From assembly GCF_025965585.1 (NCBI RefSeq), contig NZ_JAOPWR010000151.1, forward strand, positions 1-62,274: a stretch of 62,274 nt of DNA. Direction: 5' to 3'. Shown here piece after piece: positions 38,195 through 46,978 of this stretch. Under the pieces are notes generated by a model, which worked only from the letters and a program-made list of their open reading frames with translations, searched no databases and was not told the origin of the DNA. The translations under genes were made by a program, and so were the position numbers. Origin of the DNA: Pseudonocardia sp. (GTDB lineage: Bacteria; Actinomycetota; Actinomycetes; Mycobacteriales; Pseudonocardiaceae). The stretch's first letter is position 1. The number at the start of each line of letters is the position of its first letter.

Positions 38195-39154
38195 ATGACG
38201 TCCCGTACCCGTCCCCGTCGCTCCTGCCTGGCGGTGCCGGGGTCCAGTCAGAAGTTCATCGACAAGGCCCGGACGCTGAACTCCGACCAGATCTTCCTGG
38301 ACCTCGAGGACGCGTGCGCACCGCTGGCCAAGCCGGGTGCGCGCAAGACCATCGTCGAGGCGCTCAACGAGGGCGGCTGGGGCGAGAAGATCCGCGTCGT
38401 CCGCGTGAACGACTGGACCACCGAGTGGACCTACCGCGACGTCACCGAGGTCGTGGAGGGCGCCGGCGCCAACCTCGACGCGATCATGCTGCCCAAGGTG
38501 CAGACGGCCGAGCAGGTCGTCGCCCTGGACCTGCTGCTGACCCAGATCGAGAAGACCATGGGCTACGAGGTCGGCAGGATCGGCATCGAGGCCCAGATCG
38601 AGAACGCGCTGGGCCTGACCAACGTCAACGCGATCGCCACCGCGTCGCCGCGCGTGGAGACCATCATCTTCGGCCCGGCCGACTTCATGGCGTCGATCAA
38701 CATGAAGAGCCTCGTGGTGGGCGAGCAGCCCCCCGGCTACGACGTGGGCGACGCCTACCACCACATCCTCATGAGCATCCTCATGGCGGCCCGCGCGCAC
38801 GACAAGCAGGCCATCGACGGTCCGTTCCTGCAGATCCGCGACGTCGACGCGTACCGGCGCGTGGCCGGCCGCTCGGCCGCGCTCGGGTTCGACGGCAAGT
38901 GGGTGCTGCACCCCGGCCAGATCGACGCGGCCAACGAGACGTTCAGCCCGCTGCAGAGGGACTACGACCACGCCGAGAACATCCTCGACGCCTACGAGTA
39001 CTTCACCTCCGAGGCCGGTGGCAAGAAGGGCTCGGCCATGATCGGCGACGAGATGATCGACGAGGCCAGCCGCAAGATGGCGCTGGTGATCTCGGGCAAG
39101 GGCCGGGCCGCCGGCATGGAGCGCACCGACAAGTGGACGCCGCCGGAGAGCTGA
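38195..39154 (+). CDS. HpcH/HpaI-citrate lyase family CoA-ester lyase
   Basis: 319 residues, TIM barrel. RSCLAVPGSSQKFIDKA, QIFLDLEDACAP, RVNDWTTEW and GPADFMASI (metal-binding Glu/Asp) are characteristic of malyl-CoA/3-hydroxyacyl-CoA lyases. GAGGA lies ten bases before the ATG. Followed by an acyl-CoA dehydrogenase, and a matching MaoC hydratase occurs at 56.2 kb; in M. tuberculosis such a trio (Rv2498c-Rv2500c) is contiguous and tied to branched-chain acyl-CoA breakdown. Confidence 0.87.
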   Translation: MTSRTRPRRSCLAVPGSSQKFIDKARTLNSDQIFLDLEDACAPLAKPGARKTIVEALNEGGWGEKIRVVRVNDWTTEWTYRDVTEVVEGAGANLDAIMLPKVQTAEQVVALDLLLTQIEKTMGYEVGRIGIEAQIENALGLTNVNAIATASPRVETIIFGPADFMASINMKSLVVGEQPPGYDVGDAYHHILMSILMAARAHDKQAIDGPFLQIRDVDAYRRVAGRSAALGFDGKWVLHPGQIDAANETFSPLQRDYDHAENILDAYEYFTSEAGGKKGSAMIGDEMIDEASRKMALVISGKGRAAGMERTDKWTPPES

Positions 39155-39207
39155 GCCGGCCCCGCTCAGCGATACTCGTCGGTAACCGAACCTCAGCAGG
39201 AGGAACC

Positions 39208-40401
39208 ATGGCGCGGCTCGCCCAGACCGCCGGTCTCACGGACATCCAGGAAGAGATCCTGTCCACGGTCAAGACCTTCGTGGACAAGGAGATCATCCCG
39301 CACGCCACCGCCCTCGAGCACGCGGACGAATACCCGCAGGACATCGTGGACGGCATGAAGGAGATGGGCCTGTTCGGGCTCACCATCCCCGAGGAGTACG
39401 GAGGCCTCGGCGAGTCGCTGCTCACCTACGCGCTCGTGGTCGAGCAGATCGCGCGTGGCTGGATGAGCGTCTCCGGCGTGATCAACACCCACTTCATCGT
39501 GGCGTACATGCTCATGCACCACGGCACCGAGGAGCAGAAGCAGCGCTACCTCCCCAAGATGGCGCTGGGGGAGACCCGCGGCTCGTTCTCGATGTCGGAG
39601 CCCGACCTCGGCTCGGACGTCGCCGCGATCAAGACGAGGGCCGTGCAGGACGGCGACGACTTCGTCATCGACGGCGCCAAGATGTGGCTGACCAACGGCG
39701 GTACGTCCACCCTCACCGCGGTGCTCGTCAAGACCGACGAGGGCCAGCCCAAGCCGTACCAGAACCTCACCACGTTCCTGGTGGAGAAGCCGGTCGGCTA
39801 CGGCGAGGTCGCGCCGGGTCTCGTGGTCCCCGGCAAGATCGACAAGATGGGCTACAAGGGCGTCGACACCACCGAGATGGTGTTCAAGGGCCACCGCGTG
39901 CCCGCCGACCGCATCCTCGGCGGCAAGCGCGGCGCCGGCTTCGGCCAGATGATGGACGGCGTCGAGGTCGGCCGCGTCAACGTCGCCGCCCGCGCGTGCG
40001 GCATCTCGATCCGCGCGTTCGAGCTGGCGGCCGAGTACGCCCAGCAGCGCTCGACGTTCGGCAAGCCGATCGCCGAGCACCAGGCCATCGCGTTCAAGCT
40101 GGCCGAGATGGGCACCAAGGTCGAGGCGGCCCACCACATGATGGTGAACGCCGCACGCCTCAAGGACGCCGGCAACCGCAACGACGTCGAGGCCGGCATG
40201 GCCAAGCTGATCGCGTCGGAGTACTGCGCCGAGGTCACGCAGGAGTCGTTCCGCATCCACGGCGGCTACGGCTACTCCAAGGAGTACGAGATCGAGCGCC
40301 TCATGCGCGAGGCGCCGTTCCTGCTCATCGGCGAGGGCACGAGCGAGATCCAGAAGACGATCATCAGCCGCGGGCTGCTGCGGGAGTACAAGTCCCGCTG
40401 A
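39208..40401 (+). CDS. Acyl-CoA dehydrogenase (FadE19-like)
   Basis: FAD enzyme, 397 residues. GSFSMSEPDLGSDVAAIKT and WLTNGGTSTLTAVLV bind FAD; YAQQRSTFGKPIAEHQAIAFKLAEM and ESFRIHGGYGYSKEYEIERLMRE are late signatures; the IGEGTSEIQ segment carries a Glu at the usual catalytic place. AGGAGGA before the ATG is strong. Probably a branched short-chain acyl-CoA substrate, inferred from the lyase partner 53 bases upstream. Confidence 0.9.
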   Translation: MARLAQTAGLTDIQEEILSTVKTFVDKEIIPHATALEHADEYPQDIVDGMKEMGLFGLTIPEEYGGLGESLLTYALVVEQIARGWMSVSGVINTHFIVAYMLMHHGTEEQKQRYLPKMALGETRGSFSMSEPDLGSDVAAIKTRAVQDGDDFVIDGAKMWLTNGGTSTLTAVLVKTDEGQPKPYQNLTTFLVEKPVGYGEVAPGLVVPGKIDKMGYKGVDTTEMVFKGHRVPADRILGGKRGAGFGQMMDGVEVGRVNVAARACGISIRAFELAAEYAQQRSTFGKPIAEHQAIAFKLAEMGTKVEAAHHMMVNAARLKDAGNRNDVEAGMAKLIASEYCAEVTQESFRIHGGYGYSKEYEIERLMREAPFLLIGEGTSEIQKTIISRGLLREYKSR

Positions 40402-40421
40402 CGGTCATCCTGGTCCACGCC

Positions 40422-40454
40422 GCCGAGCACCTCGGGGACACCGAGGTGCTCGGC
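40422..40454 (+). terminator. Terminator of the CoA lyase-acyl-CoA dehydrogenase operon
   Basis: 14-bp stem (40422-40435 with 40441-40454), loop GGACA, 20 bases after the dehydrogenase stop. Confidence 0.8.
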
Positions 40455-40594
40455 CGACCGGCCGGTGAGTGGTCGTCGTGGGCCACATCTGACCCGTTCG
40501 GTGTGATGCTCCGGGCAGGCGGCACTACGGTGCCGGTCAAGGCGTTGACATGATGTGGACATATCCACCGTCCACGCACCCTGAGGAGGCCCCC

Positions 40595-41119
40595 GTGACC
40601 ACCCCGTTCGGCGGGCCCGCGCGCACCGCGCCCGGCCTGCCCAACCTTCCCACTCCTCCCACCGGCTGGCCGGTCGGTTCGTACGCCACCTACGAGGAGG
40701 CGCAGCGGGCCGTCGACCACTTGGCCGACTCGGACTTCCCCGTCCGAGACGTCACCATCGTCGGCGTGGACCTGATGCTCGTCGAGCGCGTGATCGGCCG
40801 CCTGACCTGGGGCCGCGTGCTGGCCTCCGGTGCGGCGTCGGGAGCCTGGTTCGGCCTGTTCGTCGGTGTGCTGCTGAGCTTCTTCAGCGCCGGCGCCAAC
40901 CCGCTCGGAGCGATCATCTCGAGCCTCGTCATCGGCGTCGTGTTCTTCTCGATCTTCGCCGCCGTCGGGTACCGGGCCAGCGCCGGACGTCGGGACTTCA
41001 CCTCGTCGAGCCAGATGGTGGCGGGGCGCTACGACGTGCTCTGCCAGCCGCGCAACGCCGAGAAGGCGCGCGAGCTGCTGGCCAAGCTCGCGATGGGTCC
41101 GAACCCGAACCGGTCCTGA
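40595..41119 (+). CDS. General stress-type membrane protein (Rv1234-like)
   Basis: 174 residues. GWPVGSYATYEEAQRAVDHLADSDFPV is a YflT/GSP17M-like N-terminal domain, then two membrane helices (ASGAWFGLFVGVLLSFFSAGAN and IISSLVIGVVFFSIFAAVGY) and a short return to the cytoplasm (GRYDVLCQPRNAEKARELL). GAGGAGG before the GTG at 40595 fixes the start. Function unknown; flanked by terminators on both sides, so it is its own unit. Confidence 0.85.
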   Translation: MTTPFGGPARTAPGLPNLPTPPTGWPVGSYATYEEAQRAVDHLADSDFPVRDVTIVGVDLMLVERVIGRLTWGRVLASGAASGAWFGLFVGVLLSFFSAGANPLGAIISSLVIGVVFFSIFAAVGYRASAGRRDFTSSSQMVAGRYDVLCQPRNAEKARELLAKLAMGPNPNRS

Positions 41120-41122
41120 CCC

Positions 41123-41151
41123 GATGCCCGGATCGTCCTGATCCGGGCATC
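41123..41151. terminator. Convergent terminator
   Basis: 12-bp perfect stem (41123-41134 with 41140-41151), loop GTCCT, between the stress-type gene and the sulfatase-fold gene. Confidence 0.82.
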
Positions 41152-41171
41152 AGGTTCCTTCAGATCAGGTC

Positions 41172-42836
41172 CTACGACCCGAACGCCGTGAGGAACCTGT
41201 CGCGGAAGGCATCCATCCGCCAGACGGGCGCCGTCGGGCCGGGGTGCAGCCCGTCCTGCCAGCCCCAGGAGGAGACCCGGTCCAGCACCGACCTGTCCCG
41301 GGCGACGATCGTGATCGGCACGTCCCGGCTCGCGCCGTCCCCGGTGATGATCGGCAGGGGCTGGTGGTCGCCGAGGAAGACCAGCACGAGGTTCTCGTCG
41401 CCGTAGGTCTGCACCCAGGAGATCAGGCTGTCCAGGGAGTAGACGATCGAGTCCCGGTAGCCGTCGCGGACCCGCTGGGGGTCCTGCCACACGACGTCCG
41501 GGGGATCGGTGGCCCGCACGGTGGCGTCGTAGCCGGAGCCGTCGCCGACGGCGTCCCACGGAACCAGCTTCGGCACGGGTGTCCACGGCACGTGGCTCGA
41601 GGTGAGCACCACCTCGGCCATCTGCGGCCCGCGGTCGGGCTTGCCGTGCTCGGTGCGCTGGTAGGCGGCCAGCGCGTACTGGTCGGGCATGGGGGACCAG
41701 GAGAAGTTCAGGCCGCGGTAGCCCAGGTTCCGGGCGTCGTAGACCGTGTCGATGCCGAAGAACCGCGACTCCGGCCAGGCCGCGGTGGTGCCGGGCATGA
41801 CGCCCACCGTCTGCCAGTCCGCCTTCTTGAACGCGCTGGTCAGCGTCAGGCGGTCGCTCGCGGTGAGGCTGCGGTCGCGCTGCTCGTCGTCGATCCACAG
41901 GCCGGAGCCGAACGTGGCGTGGGCCAGCCAGCTGCCGCCGCCCGCCACCGGTGAGGTGAGGAACGCGCTGCGCGCCGAGTACCCGGCGGCGGCGAGGCTG
42001 CGGGTCCCCGCGTCGAGCGTGGCGTCGACCTGTGGGGCGTAGCGCGGGTCCTCCACGGCGCTGCGCCCGTAGCTCTCGACGAACGTGAGCATGACGTCCT
42101 TGCCGCGCAGGCCCGTGAGCAGCCGGCCGGGCGGGGTGTCGCGGAAGGCGTCGACGCGCGCCTGCTGGGCGAACGCCTGCTCGTCGCGCATGGTCGCGGG
42201 CACCTGCATCGCCTTCTGCCAGGCGAGCGCGGCCGCGCTGCGGGACGCGACGGGCAGCGGCGCCACGATCTGGACGCCGAGAACGGCGCAGGCCAGCCAG
42301 ACCACCGACAGGACGGCGACGGCCCGGGCCGAGGCGGTCCGGTGCGCGATGGCCACCCGGGTCAGGCGCAGCACCGACCGCGTCAGGAGGACGAACACGG
42401 CCACCACCAGCAGCACGGCGGCGACGGCGGCGGCGATCGCACCCGCGAGGCCGACCGAGTCGGCGAGGAAGGAGAAGGCGTCGTCGGCCAGCACCCAGTC
42501 GAGCACCGGGTCGAACGGCCGGACGAGGGTCACGAGGAACCCCATGTCGAGGATCCGCAGCAGCGTCACCAGGGCGAGGAGCAACCCACCGAGCAGCGCC
42601 ACCACCCGCCGCGGGCGGGGCGGCAGCACGAGCAGGATCGCGAGCCCGGCGAGCCCCTCCACCGGGATGCGCACGAACCCCGCAGGTGAGATCTGGCCGA
42701 CCTCGTGTGGGAGGACCAGCGCCGCGAGCACGAGCAACGCTGCCAGGACCGTGGTCACCCGCCCGAGGACGCGCCGCCACCGCGGCTCCGCCTTCGGCTC
42801 CGGCGGGGGAGCCGGGCGGACTTCCGTCGCCGTCAT
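41172..42836 (-). CDS. Sulfatase/LTA-synthase-fold membrane enzyme
   Basis: 554 residues. Several N-terminal helices (about residues 30-195), then an extracytoplasmic alkaline-phosphatase-superfamily domain: DVMLTFVESYGRSAVEDPRY near 245, SWLAHATFGSG with the candidate nucleophile Ser/Thr, and FLGDHQPLPIITG (metal ligands). Such enzymes move phospho-alcohol groups between lipid and glycan. The ATG overlaps the stop of the GTP cyclohydrolase II-like gene, so it belongs to that transcript. Confidence 0.85.
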   Translation of the reverse strand: MTATEVRPAPPPEPKAEPRWRRVLGRVTTVLAALLVLAALVLPHEVGQISPAGFVRIPVEGLAGLAILLVLPPRPRRVVALLGGLLLALVTLLRILDMGFLVTLVRPFDPVLDWVLADDAFSFLADSVGLAGAIAAAVAAVLLVVAVFVLLTRSVLRLTRVAIAHRTASARAVAVLSVVWLACAVLGVQIVAPLPVASRSAAALAWQKAMQVPATMRDEQAFAQQARVDAFRDTPPGRLLTGLRGKDVMLTFVESYGRSAVEDPRYAPQVDATLDAGTRSLAAAGYSARSAFLTSPVAGGGSWLAHATFGSGLWIDDEQRDRSLTASDRLTLTSAFKKADWQTVGVMPGTTAAWPESRFFGIDTVYDARNLGYRGLNFSWSPMPDQYALAAYQRTEHGKPDRGPQMAEVVLTSSHVPWTPVPKLVPWDAVGDGSGYDATVRATDPPDVVWQDPQRVRDGYRDSIVYSLDSLISWVQTYGDENLVLVFLGDHQPLPIITGDGASRDVPITIVARDRSVLDRVSSWGWQDGLHPGPTAPVWRMDAFRDRFLTAFGS

Positions 42837-43453
42837 GGTGGCCCCGGGTTCAGCTGCGGCAGGTCGTGGCCGAGGCGGTCGCGCTTCGCGGTGAGGTAGC
42901 GGATGTTGTGCTCGTTCACCGGTTCGAGCAACGGGAGGCGCTCGGTGACGCCGATCCCGTGCGCGGTCAGCGCGTCCACCTTGTCGGTGCTGTTGGACAT
43001 CAGCCGGACTGAGCCCACCCCGAGGTGGCGCAGCAGGCGCGCGGCCGCGCCGAAGTCCCGGACGTCCACCGGCAGGCCCAGCGCCGTCGCGGAGTCGACC
43101 GTGTCGAGGCCCTGCTCGTCCTGCAGCACGTGGGTGCGGACCTTCGCGACCAGCCCGATCCCGCGGCCCTCGTGCCCGCGCAGGTACACGAGCACCCCGC
43201 TGCCCTCACGGACGATCGCGTCGAGCGCCGAGGACAGCTGCGCCCCGCACTCGCACCGCATCGCTCCGAACACGTCGCCGGTGAGGCACTCGGAGTGCAC
43301 GCGCACCAGCACGTCCTTCCGCGTCCGCAGGTCGCCGCGCACCAGCGCCATGTGCTCGCGCCCGTCGAGGCGGTCGCGGAACGCCACCACCCGGAACATC
43401 CCGCGCCGGGTCATCAGATCGGACTCGGCGACCTCGGCCAGTTCCTCATGCAT
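42833..43453 (-). CDS. GTP cyclohydrolase II paralogue with His at the catalytic Tyr position
   Basis: 206 residues. Zinc ligands Cys56, Cys67 and Cys69 (C-x10-C-x-C), RGHEGRGIGL and VRDFGAAARLL are all present, so GTP ring opening should work. In the segment KVRTHVLQD, His108 aligns with E. coli RibA Tyr105; riboflavin-type enzymes have Tyr. S. coelicolor SCO6655, with Met here, was reported to stop at the formylated product FAPy. The ATG at 43453 is used. No other rib gene is near, which argues against a riboflavin role. Confidence 0.88.
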   Translation of the reverse strand: MHEELAEVAESDLMTRRGMFRVVAFRDRLDGREHMALVRGDLRTRKDVLVRVHSECLTGDVFGAMRCECGAQLSSALDAIVREGSGVLVYLRGHEGRGIGLVAKVRTHVLQDEQGLDTVDSATALGLPVDVRDFGAAARLLRHLGVGSVRLMSNSTDKVDALTAHGIGVTERLPLLEPVNEHNIRYLTAKRDRLGHDLPQLNPGPP

Positions 43454-43517
43454 CTGCTGCCCCTCTCGTCCTTGCCCAGTCGCCCTGAGCCCGGTCGCCG
43501 TGAGAAGGTCCGTCACG

Positions 43518-44210
43518 ATGGACCTCCTGCCGGCCGACACCACGCTCGACGAGCGCGACCGATCCGCCACCGTCGCGGTGCTGCCGATCGGCAGCTGCGA
43601 GCAGCACGGACCGCACCTCCCGCTGACGACCGACACGGTCGTCGCGGCCACCCTCACCGCGGAGATCGCGGACGTGTACCCGGTGCGCAGGCTCCCGCCG
43701 ATCACGTTCTCCTGCTCCCACGAGCACGCGGCCTGGCCCGGCACGGTGAGCATCTCGGCCACCACGCTCGTCGCGGTCGTGCACGACATCGCCGCCTCGC
43801 TGCGCCGGGCGGGTGTCGCGCAGCTCGTACTCGTCAACGGCCACGGCGGCAACTACGTGCTGGGCAACGTCGTGCAGGAGGCGAGCCTCGGCCCGCTGCG
43901 CATGGCGTTGTTCCCGGGCGAGGCCGACTGGGAGGCCGCCCGTGCCGCGGCCGGCCTGGAGACCTCGGCCGTCACCGACATGCACGCCGGCGAGCTCGAG
44001 ACGTCGATCCTGCTGCACGCCCACCCCCACCTCGTCAGGCCGCACTTCGAGCGAGCCGACGAGGTCGCGGACGACCGGCCGCACCTGCTGAGCCGAGGGC
44101 TGCAGGCGTACTCGGAGTCGGGAGTGGTCGGCCGCCCTTCGCGAGCGTCGGCACCGAAGGGACGGGATCTGCTGGCGAGCCTGGTGCGCTCCTTCGCCGC
44201 ACACCTCTGA
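43518..44210 (+). CDS. Creatininase-family metal hydrolase, candidate FAPy deformylase
   Basis: 230 residues. LPIGSCEQHGPHLPLTTDT (Glu28, His30, Asp39), SHEHAAWPGT, NGHGGN and DMHAGELETSILL are the metal and catalytic motifs. The family includes creatininase, the mycofactocin peptidase MftE and ArfB, which removes the formyl group from FAPy in archaea. Head to head with the GTP cyclohydrolase II-like gene over 64 bases, so ArfB-like deformylation is the attractive role. GAAGG lies before the ATG. The last 176 bases overlap the convergent membrane gene. Confidence 0.82.
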   Translation: MDLLPADTTLDERDRSATVAVLPIGSCEQHGPHLPLTTDTVVAATLTAEIADVYPVRRLPPITFSCSHEHAAWPGTVSISATTLVAVVHDIAASLRRAGVAQLVLVNGHGGNYVLGNVVQEASLGPLRMALFPGEADWEAARAAAGLETSAVTDMHAGELETSILLHAHPHLVRPHFERADEVADDRPHLLSRGLQAYSESGVVGRPSRASAPKGRDLLASLVRSFAAHL

Positions 44211-45063
44211 CGAGCAGCACCAGAGCCCCGGGCAGGCACGCGACGAGGCAGAGCACCCCGTAGACCACTGCGGTGGCCAGGCCCTGGGCGGCACCGAGAC
44301 CCACCACGCCGAACCCGACGGCCGTGGCCACCTCGCGTGGCCCCCAGCCGCCGACGTTGAGCGGCAGGCTCATCGCGAGCAGCGCCAGCACCAGCAGGGG
44401 CAGCAGCTCCGCCACCGGCGCCGCCGAGCCCGCGGCACGCGCCGCGACCACGAACGTGGCGAGGTAACCGGCGAGCGCGAGCACCGAGAGGCCGACGACG
44501 GGGGGGCTCAAGGCGGTGCGGGCGTCGGCGAGCAGCGTGCGGAGGCGGGCCCGCTGCACCCATCCGGCGACGAGCGTGCCGAGCAGCACGGCGACGACGC
44601 ACCAGCGCCCGGCTCCGGACACGACGACGTCGAGCAGCGCGGGCCGGTACAGCAGCACGCCGGCGGCGGCGGCGACCAGCACGACCTGGCCCACGAGCCG
44701 TTCGAGGACGACGGTCCGCACCCCGCGCACGACGTCGCCGGTCTCCCGCCCGCGGTGCACCGCGCGGTGCACGTCGCCGAGGATCCCCGCGGGCAGCACC
44801 GAGTTGAGGAACACCGCCTGGTAGCAGTCGGCGACGGCCGCCCGGAGCGGCAGCACCATCCCGAGCCTGCGCGCCACGAGGCACCAGCGCCACGCGCTGC
44901 ACACCGTGGTGAGCAGCCCGAGCGCCAGCGCCGCGAGCACCGCCGTGGCGTCCACGGCCCGCAGGCTGTCGAGCACCGCGCCCGTGCCCAGCTTCGCCAC
45001 CAGCGCGACGAGGACGGCCACCCCGCCGACCAGCCGCAGCACCGGCCACAGCCGGCCCTTCAC
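44035..45063 (-). CDS. Flippase-like membrane protein (UPF0104/AglD, LPG-synthase TM type)
   Basis: 342 residues, about eight membrane helices. YQAVFLNSVLPAGILGDVHRAV and MSLPLNVGGWGPREVATAVGF are hallmarks of the lysylphosphatidylglycerol-synthase transmembrane family. The final 56 residues (Pro/Ser/Ala/Arg-rich) lie wholly in the antisense overlap with the creatininase gene and are probably unstructured. GTG overlaps the methyltransferase stop (GTGA). Likely moves or anchors a lipid-linked intermediate. Confidence 0.8.
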   Translation of the reverse strand: MKGRLWPVLRLVGGVAVLVALVAKLGTGAVLDSLRAVDATAVLAALALGLLTTVCSAWRWCLVARRLGMVLPLRAAVADCYQAVFLNSVLPAGILGDVHRAVHRGRETGDVVRGVRTVVLERLVGQVVLVAAAAGVLLYRPALLDVVVSGAGRWCVVAVLLGTLVAGWVQRARLRTLLADARTALSPPVVGLSVLALAGYLATFVVAARAAGSAAPVAELLPLLVLALLAMSLPLNVGGWGPREVATAVGFGVVGLGAAQGLATAVVYGVLCLVACLPGALVLLVRGVRRRSAPGSPADPVPSVPTLAKGGRPLPTPSTPAALGSAGAAGRPRPRRLARSAA

Positions 45064-45911
45064 GACAGGCTCCCGGGACGGGCGGCCGAAGGCAGCGCGA
45101 GCAGGTCTGCGTGCCCGACGACGATGCCCAGGTCACCCGAGGCCAGCGCGTCCAGCCTGCGGCGCAGGCAGCTGGTCGCGTCGAGCTCCGGGCGCTGCTC
45201 GCACGCGGCCGCGAGCCATCCGCGCAGCCACTCCTCGGCCAGCTCGGCCTCGGCCGGTCCGAGCCGCCACGGGCTCGACGCGGTGACCACGTGCGCGCCG
45301 TGACGGCGGAACGCATCCGCGGTCACGGCGACGGCGTCGGGGCCGAGCAGTCGGCGTCCCGCTGCAGCTCCTCCTCCCCGGGCGCGGCGCTGATGGGCGT
45401 CGAACGCGGCGGCGAACTCGGCGTCGAGGGGGTCGGCGGGGGACAACGACACGCTGCCCACCACCGACATGGTCAACAGCGCGGGGCAACCGGCCGCGGT
45501 GCAGGCGGCGGCGAGGGCGTCCACCTCGTGGGCCGTGAGCAGGTCCAGCAGCGCCGACGCCGTGACCAGCGACGTCCCCGCGAGTCGGGTCGCGTCGAGA
45601 TCGGTGAGATCGCCCGCCCGGGTCTCGGCGGTGACCCCCGGCGGCAGGCCGGCCGCGGCCCGTTCCAGCAGCGCCGTGTCCCGGTCGTGCAGGACCCAGT
45701 GCTGCCGTCGCGGCAGCAGCGGAACCAGCCAGCGGCCCATCGACCCCGTGCCGCAGCCGAGGTCGCGCACCACCAGCGGTCGGTCCGGGAGGCGGGACAG
45801 CAGCAGCTCGACGAGCTCGGGTGCCCGCGCCGCGGCGTCGGCGGGCTCGCGCAGCGCGAGCCAGTCGGGGGTGCACACCGGCGAACCCGGCGTGCTCCAG
45901 CGTGCGGTCAC
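45060..45911 (-). CDS. Class I SAM-dependent methyltransferase
   Basis: 283 residues. VVRDLGCGTGSMGRWLVPLLP is the SAM motif I, HWVLHDRDTALLERAA holds the acidic ribose ligand, LVTASALLDLLTAHEVD is motif IV-like. The GTG at 45911 is chosen since it overlaps the glycosyltransferase stop in the GTGA manner used throughout this operon; an ATG at 45932 is possible. The acceptor may be the pterin-like or sugar moiety made by the cluster, which is inference. Confidence 0.83.
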   Translation of the reverse strand: MTARWSTPGSPVCTPDWLALREPADAAARAPELVELLLSRLPDRPLVVRDLGCGTGSMGRWLVPLLPRRQHWVLHDRDTALLERAAAGLPPGVTAETRAGDLTDLDATRLAGTSLVTASALLDLLTAHEVDALAAACTAAGCPALLTMSVVGSVSLSPADPLDAEFAAAFDAHQRRARGGGAAAGRRLLGPDAVAVTADAFRRHGAHVVTASSPWRLGPAEAELAEEWLRGWLAAACEQRPELDATSCLRRRLDALASGDLGIVVGHADLLALPSAARPGSLS

Positions 45912-46978
45912 ACCAGCACCTTCGCCAGGCATCGCGCGGTCACCTCCCACCCGTCGAGGTCCTCGCGGCGCTGTCGGGCGGCCCGGCGCGCGGTGTCGCG
46001 CAGGCCGGCGTCGCCGAGCCAGCGACGCAGGCCCGCGGCCAGCGCGGCGATGTTGCCGGGGGGCACGAGGAGGCCCGGCACCGTGCCGTCCGGCGCGCGG
46101 CCGAGGGTCTCCGGGACGCCGTCGACGCTCGCGGCGACCACCGGGATCCCGCGGGCGAGCGCCTCGGTGACGACCATCCCGTACGTCTCGGCGCGGGAGG
46201 GCAGCACGAGCACGTCGGCCTCGGCGTAGGTCGCGTCCAGCGCGGGGCCGGTGCGGGGGCCGATGAGCCGCACGCGGTCGCCCAGCCCGCGCTGTGCGAT
46301 CAGCCGGCGCAGGGCGGTGACATACGCCGGGTCGCGCACCAGGGGCCCGACGAGCCGGCAGGTCCAGGTGAGCCCGGCGACCAGCGCCAGGGCCTCGACC
46401 AGCAGGTCCTGGCCCTTCGTCGGGGTCACCGAGCCGACGCACAGCAGGCGGGTGCCGTCACCGCCGGGCGCGAGCGGTGCCGGATCGACGCCCGGGGCTG
46501 CGATGTGCAGCCGGTCGGCCGGGACCCCGTGGACGTCGGCGATCCGGCGCGCGGCCCACGGGCTGGTGGCCACCACCGCCGACGCGGCGTGCAGGGTGGC
46601 CCGCTCGCTCGCGGTGAGCTCGGCGGCCGCTGCGGGAGCGAGCCCGGCCTCGTCGCCGAGGGGGAGGTGCACCAGCACGACGAGGCGCAGCCGGCCGGCG
46701 TGCGGCGCGACCACGTCGGGCACGCCGCAGGCCACGAGCCCGTCGAGCAGCACCGCGTCGCCCGGCGGCACGGCGGCGAGCACGCGGGTGAGCGCGGCGC
46801 GAGCGCCGTCGTCCGGGTAGGGCCACGTCCCCGCCACGGGGAGCTCGCGCACCGCGGTGCCCGTGGCCACCAGACCGGCGCAGACGCGGCGGTCGTAGAC
46901 GTTGCCGCCGCTCGTCCGCGCCCGGTCGTCGAAGTCACCGGGCACGACGACGTGCACGGTGCTCGGAGGGGCCGTCAC
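45908..46978 (-). CDS. GT4-type glycosyltransferase
   Basis: 356 residues, GT-B fold. [24 protein letters not shown] at the N-terminus, [20 protein letters not shown] (donor Lys loop), then [23 protein letters not shown] with the Glu motif of GT4 retaining enzymes. GTG at 46978 overlaps the stop of the pterin-synthase-like gene. An upstream GTG at 47002 lies in that gene. Donor and acceptor are unknown. Confidence 0.87.
   Translation of the reverse strand: MTAPPSTVHVVVPGDFDDRARTSGGNVYDRRVCAGLVATGTAVRELPVAGTWPYPDDGARAALTRVLAAVPPGDAVLLDGLVACGVPDVVAPHAGRLRLVVLVHLPLGDEAGLAPAAAAELTASERATLHAASAVVATSPWAARRIADVHGVPADRLHIAAPGVDPAPLAPGGDGTRLLCVGSVTPTKGQDLLVEALALVAGLTWTCRLVGPLVRDPAYVTALRRLIAQRGLGDRVRLIGPRTGPALDATYAEADVLVLPSRAETYGMVVTEALARGIPVVAASVDGVPETLGRAPDGTVPGLLVPPGNIAALAAGLRRWLGDAGLRDTARRAARQRREDLDGWEVTARCLAKVLV

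Noticed and set aside
40545..40550. TTGACA as -35 of the stress-type gene
   Set aside because: No acceptable -10 at 15-19 bases.
42833..43453. Ordinary riboflavin RibA
   Set aside because: No ribB, ribD, ribE or ribH nearby and the key Tyr is His.
43518..44210. Creatininase-family gene as mycofactocin MftE
   Set aside because: No mftA, mftB, mftC or mftD is adjacent, and the neighbour is a GTP cyclohydrolase paralogue, so a pterin-type role fits better; not fully excluded.
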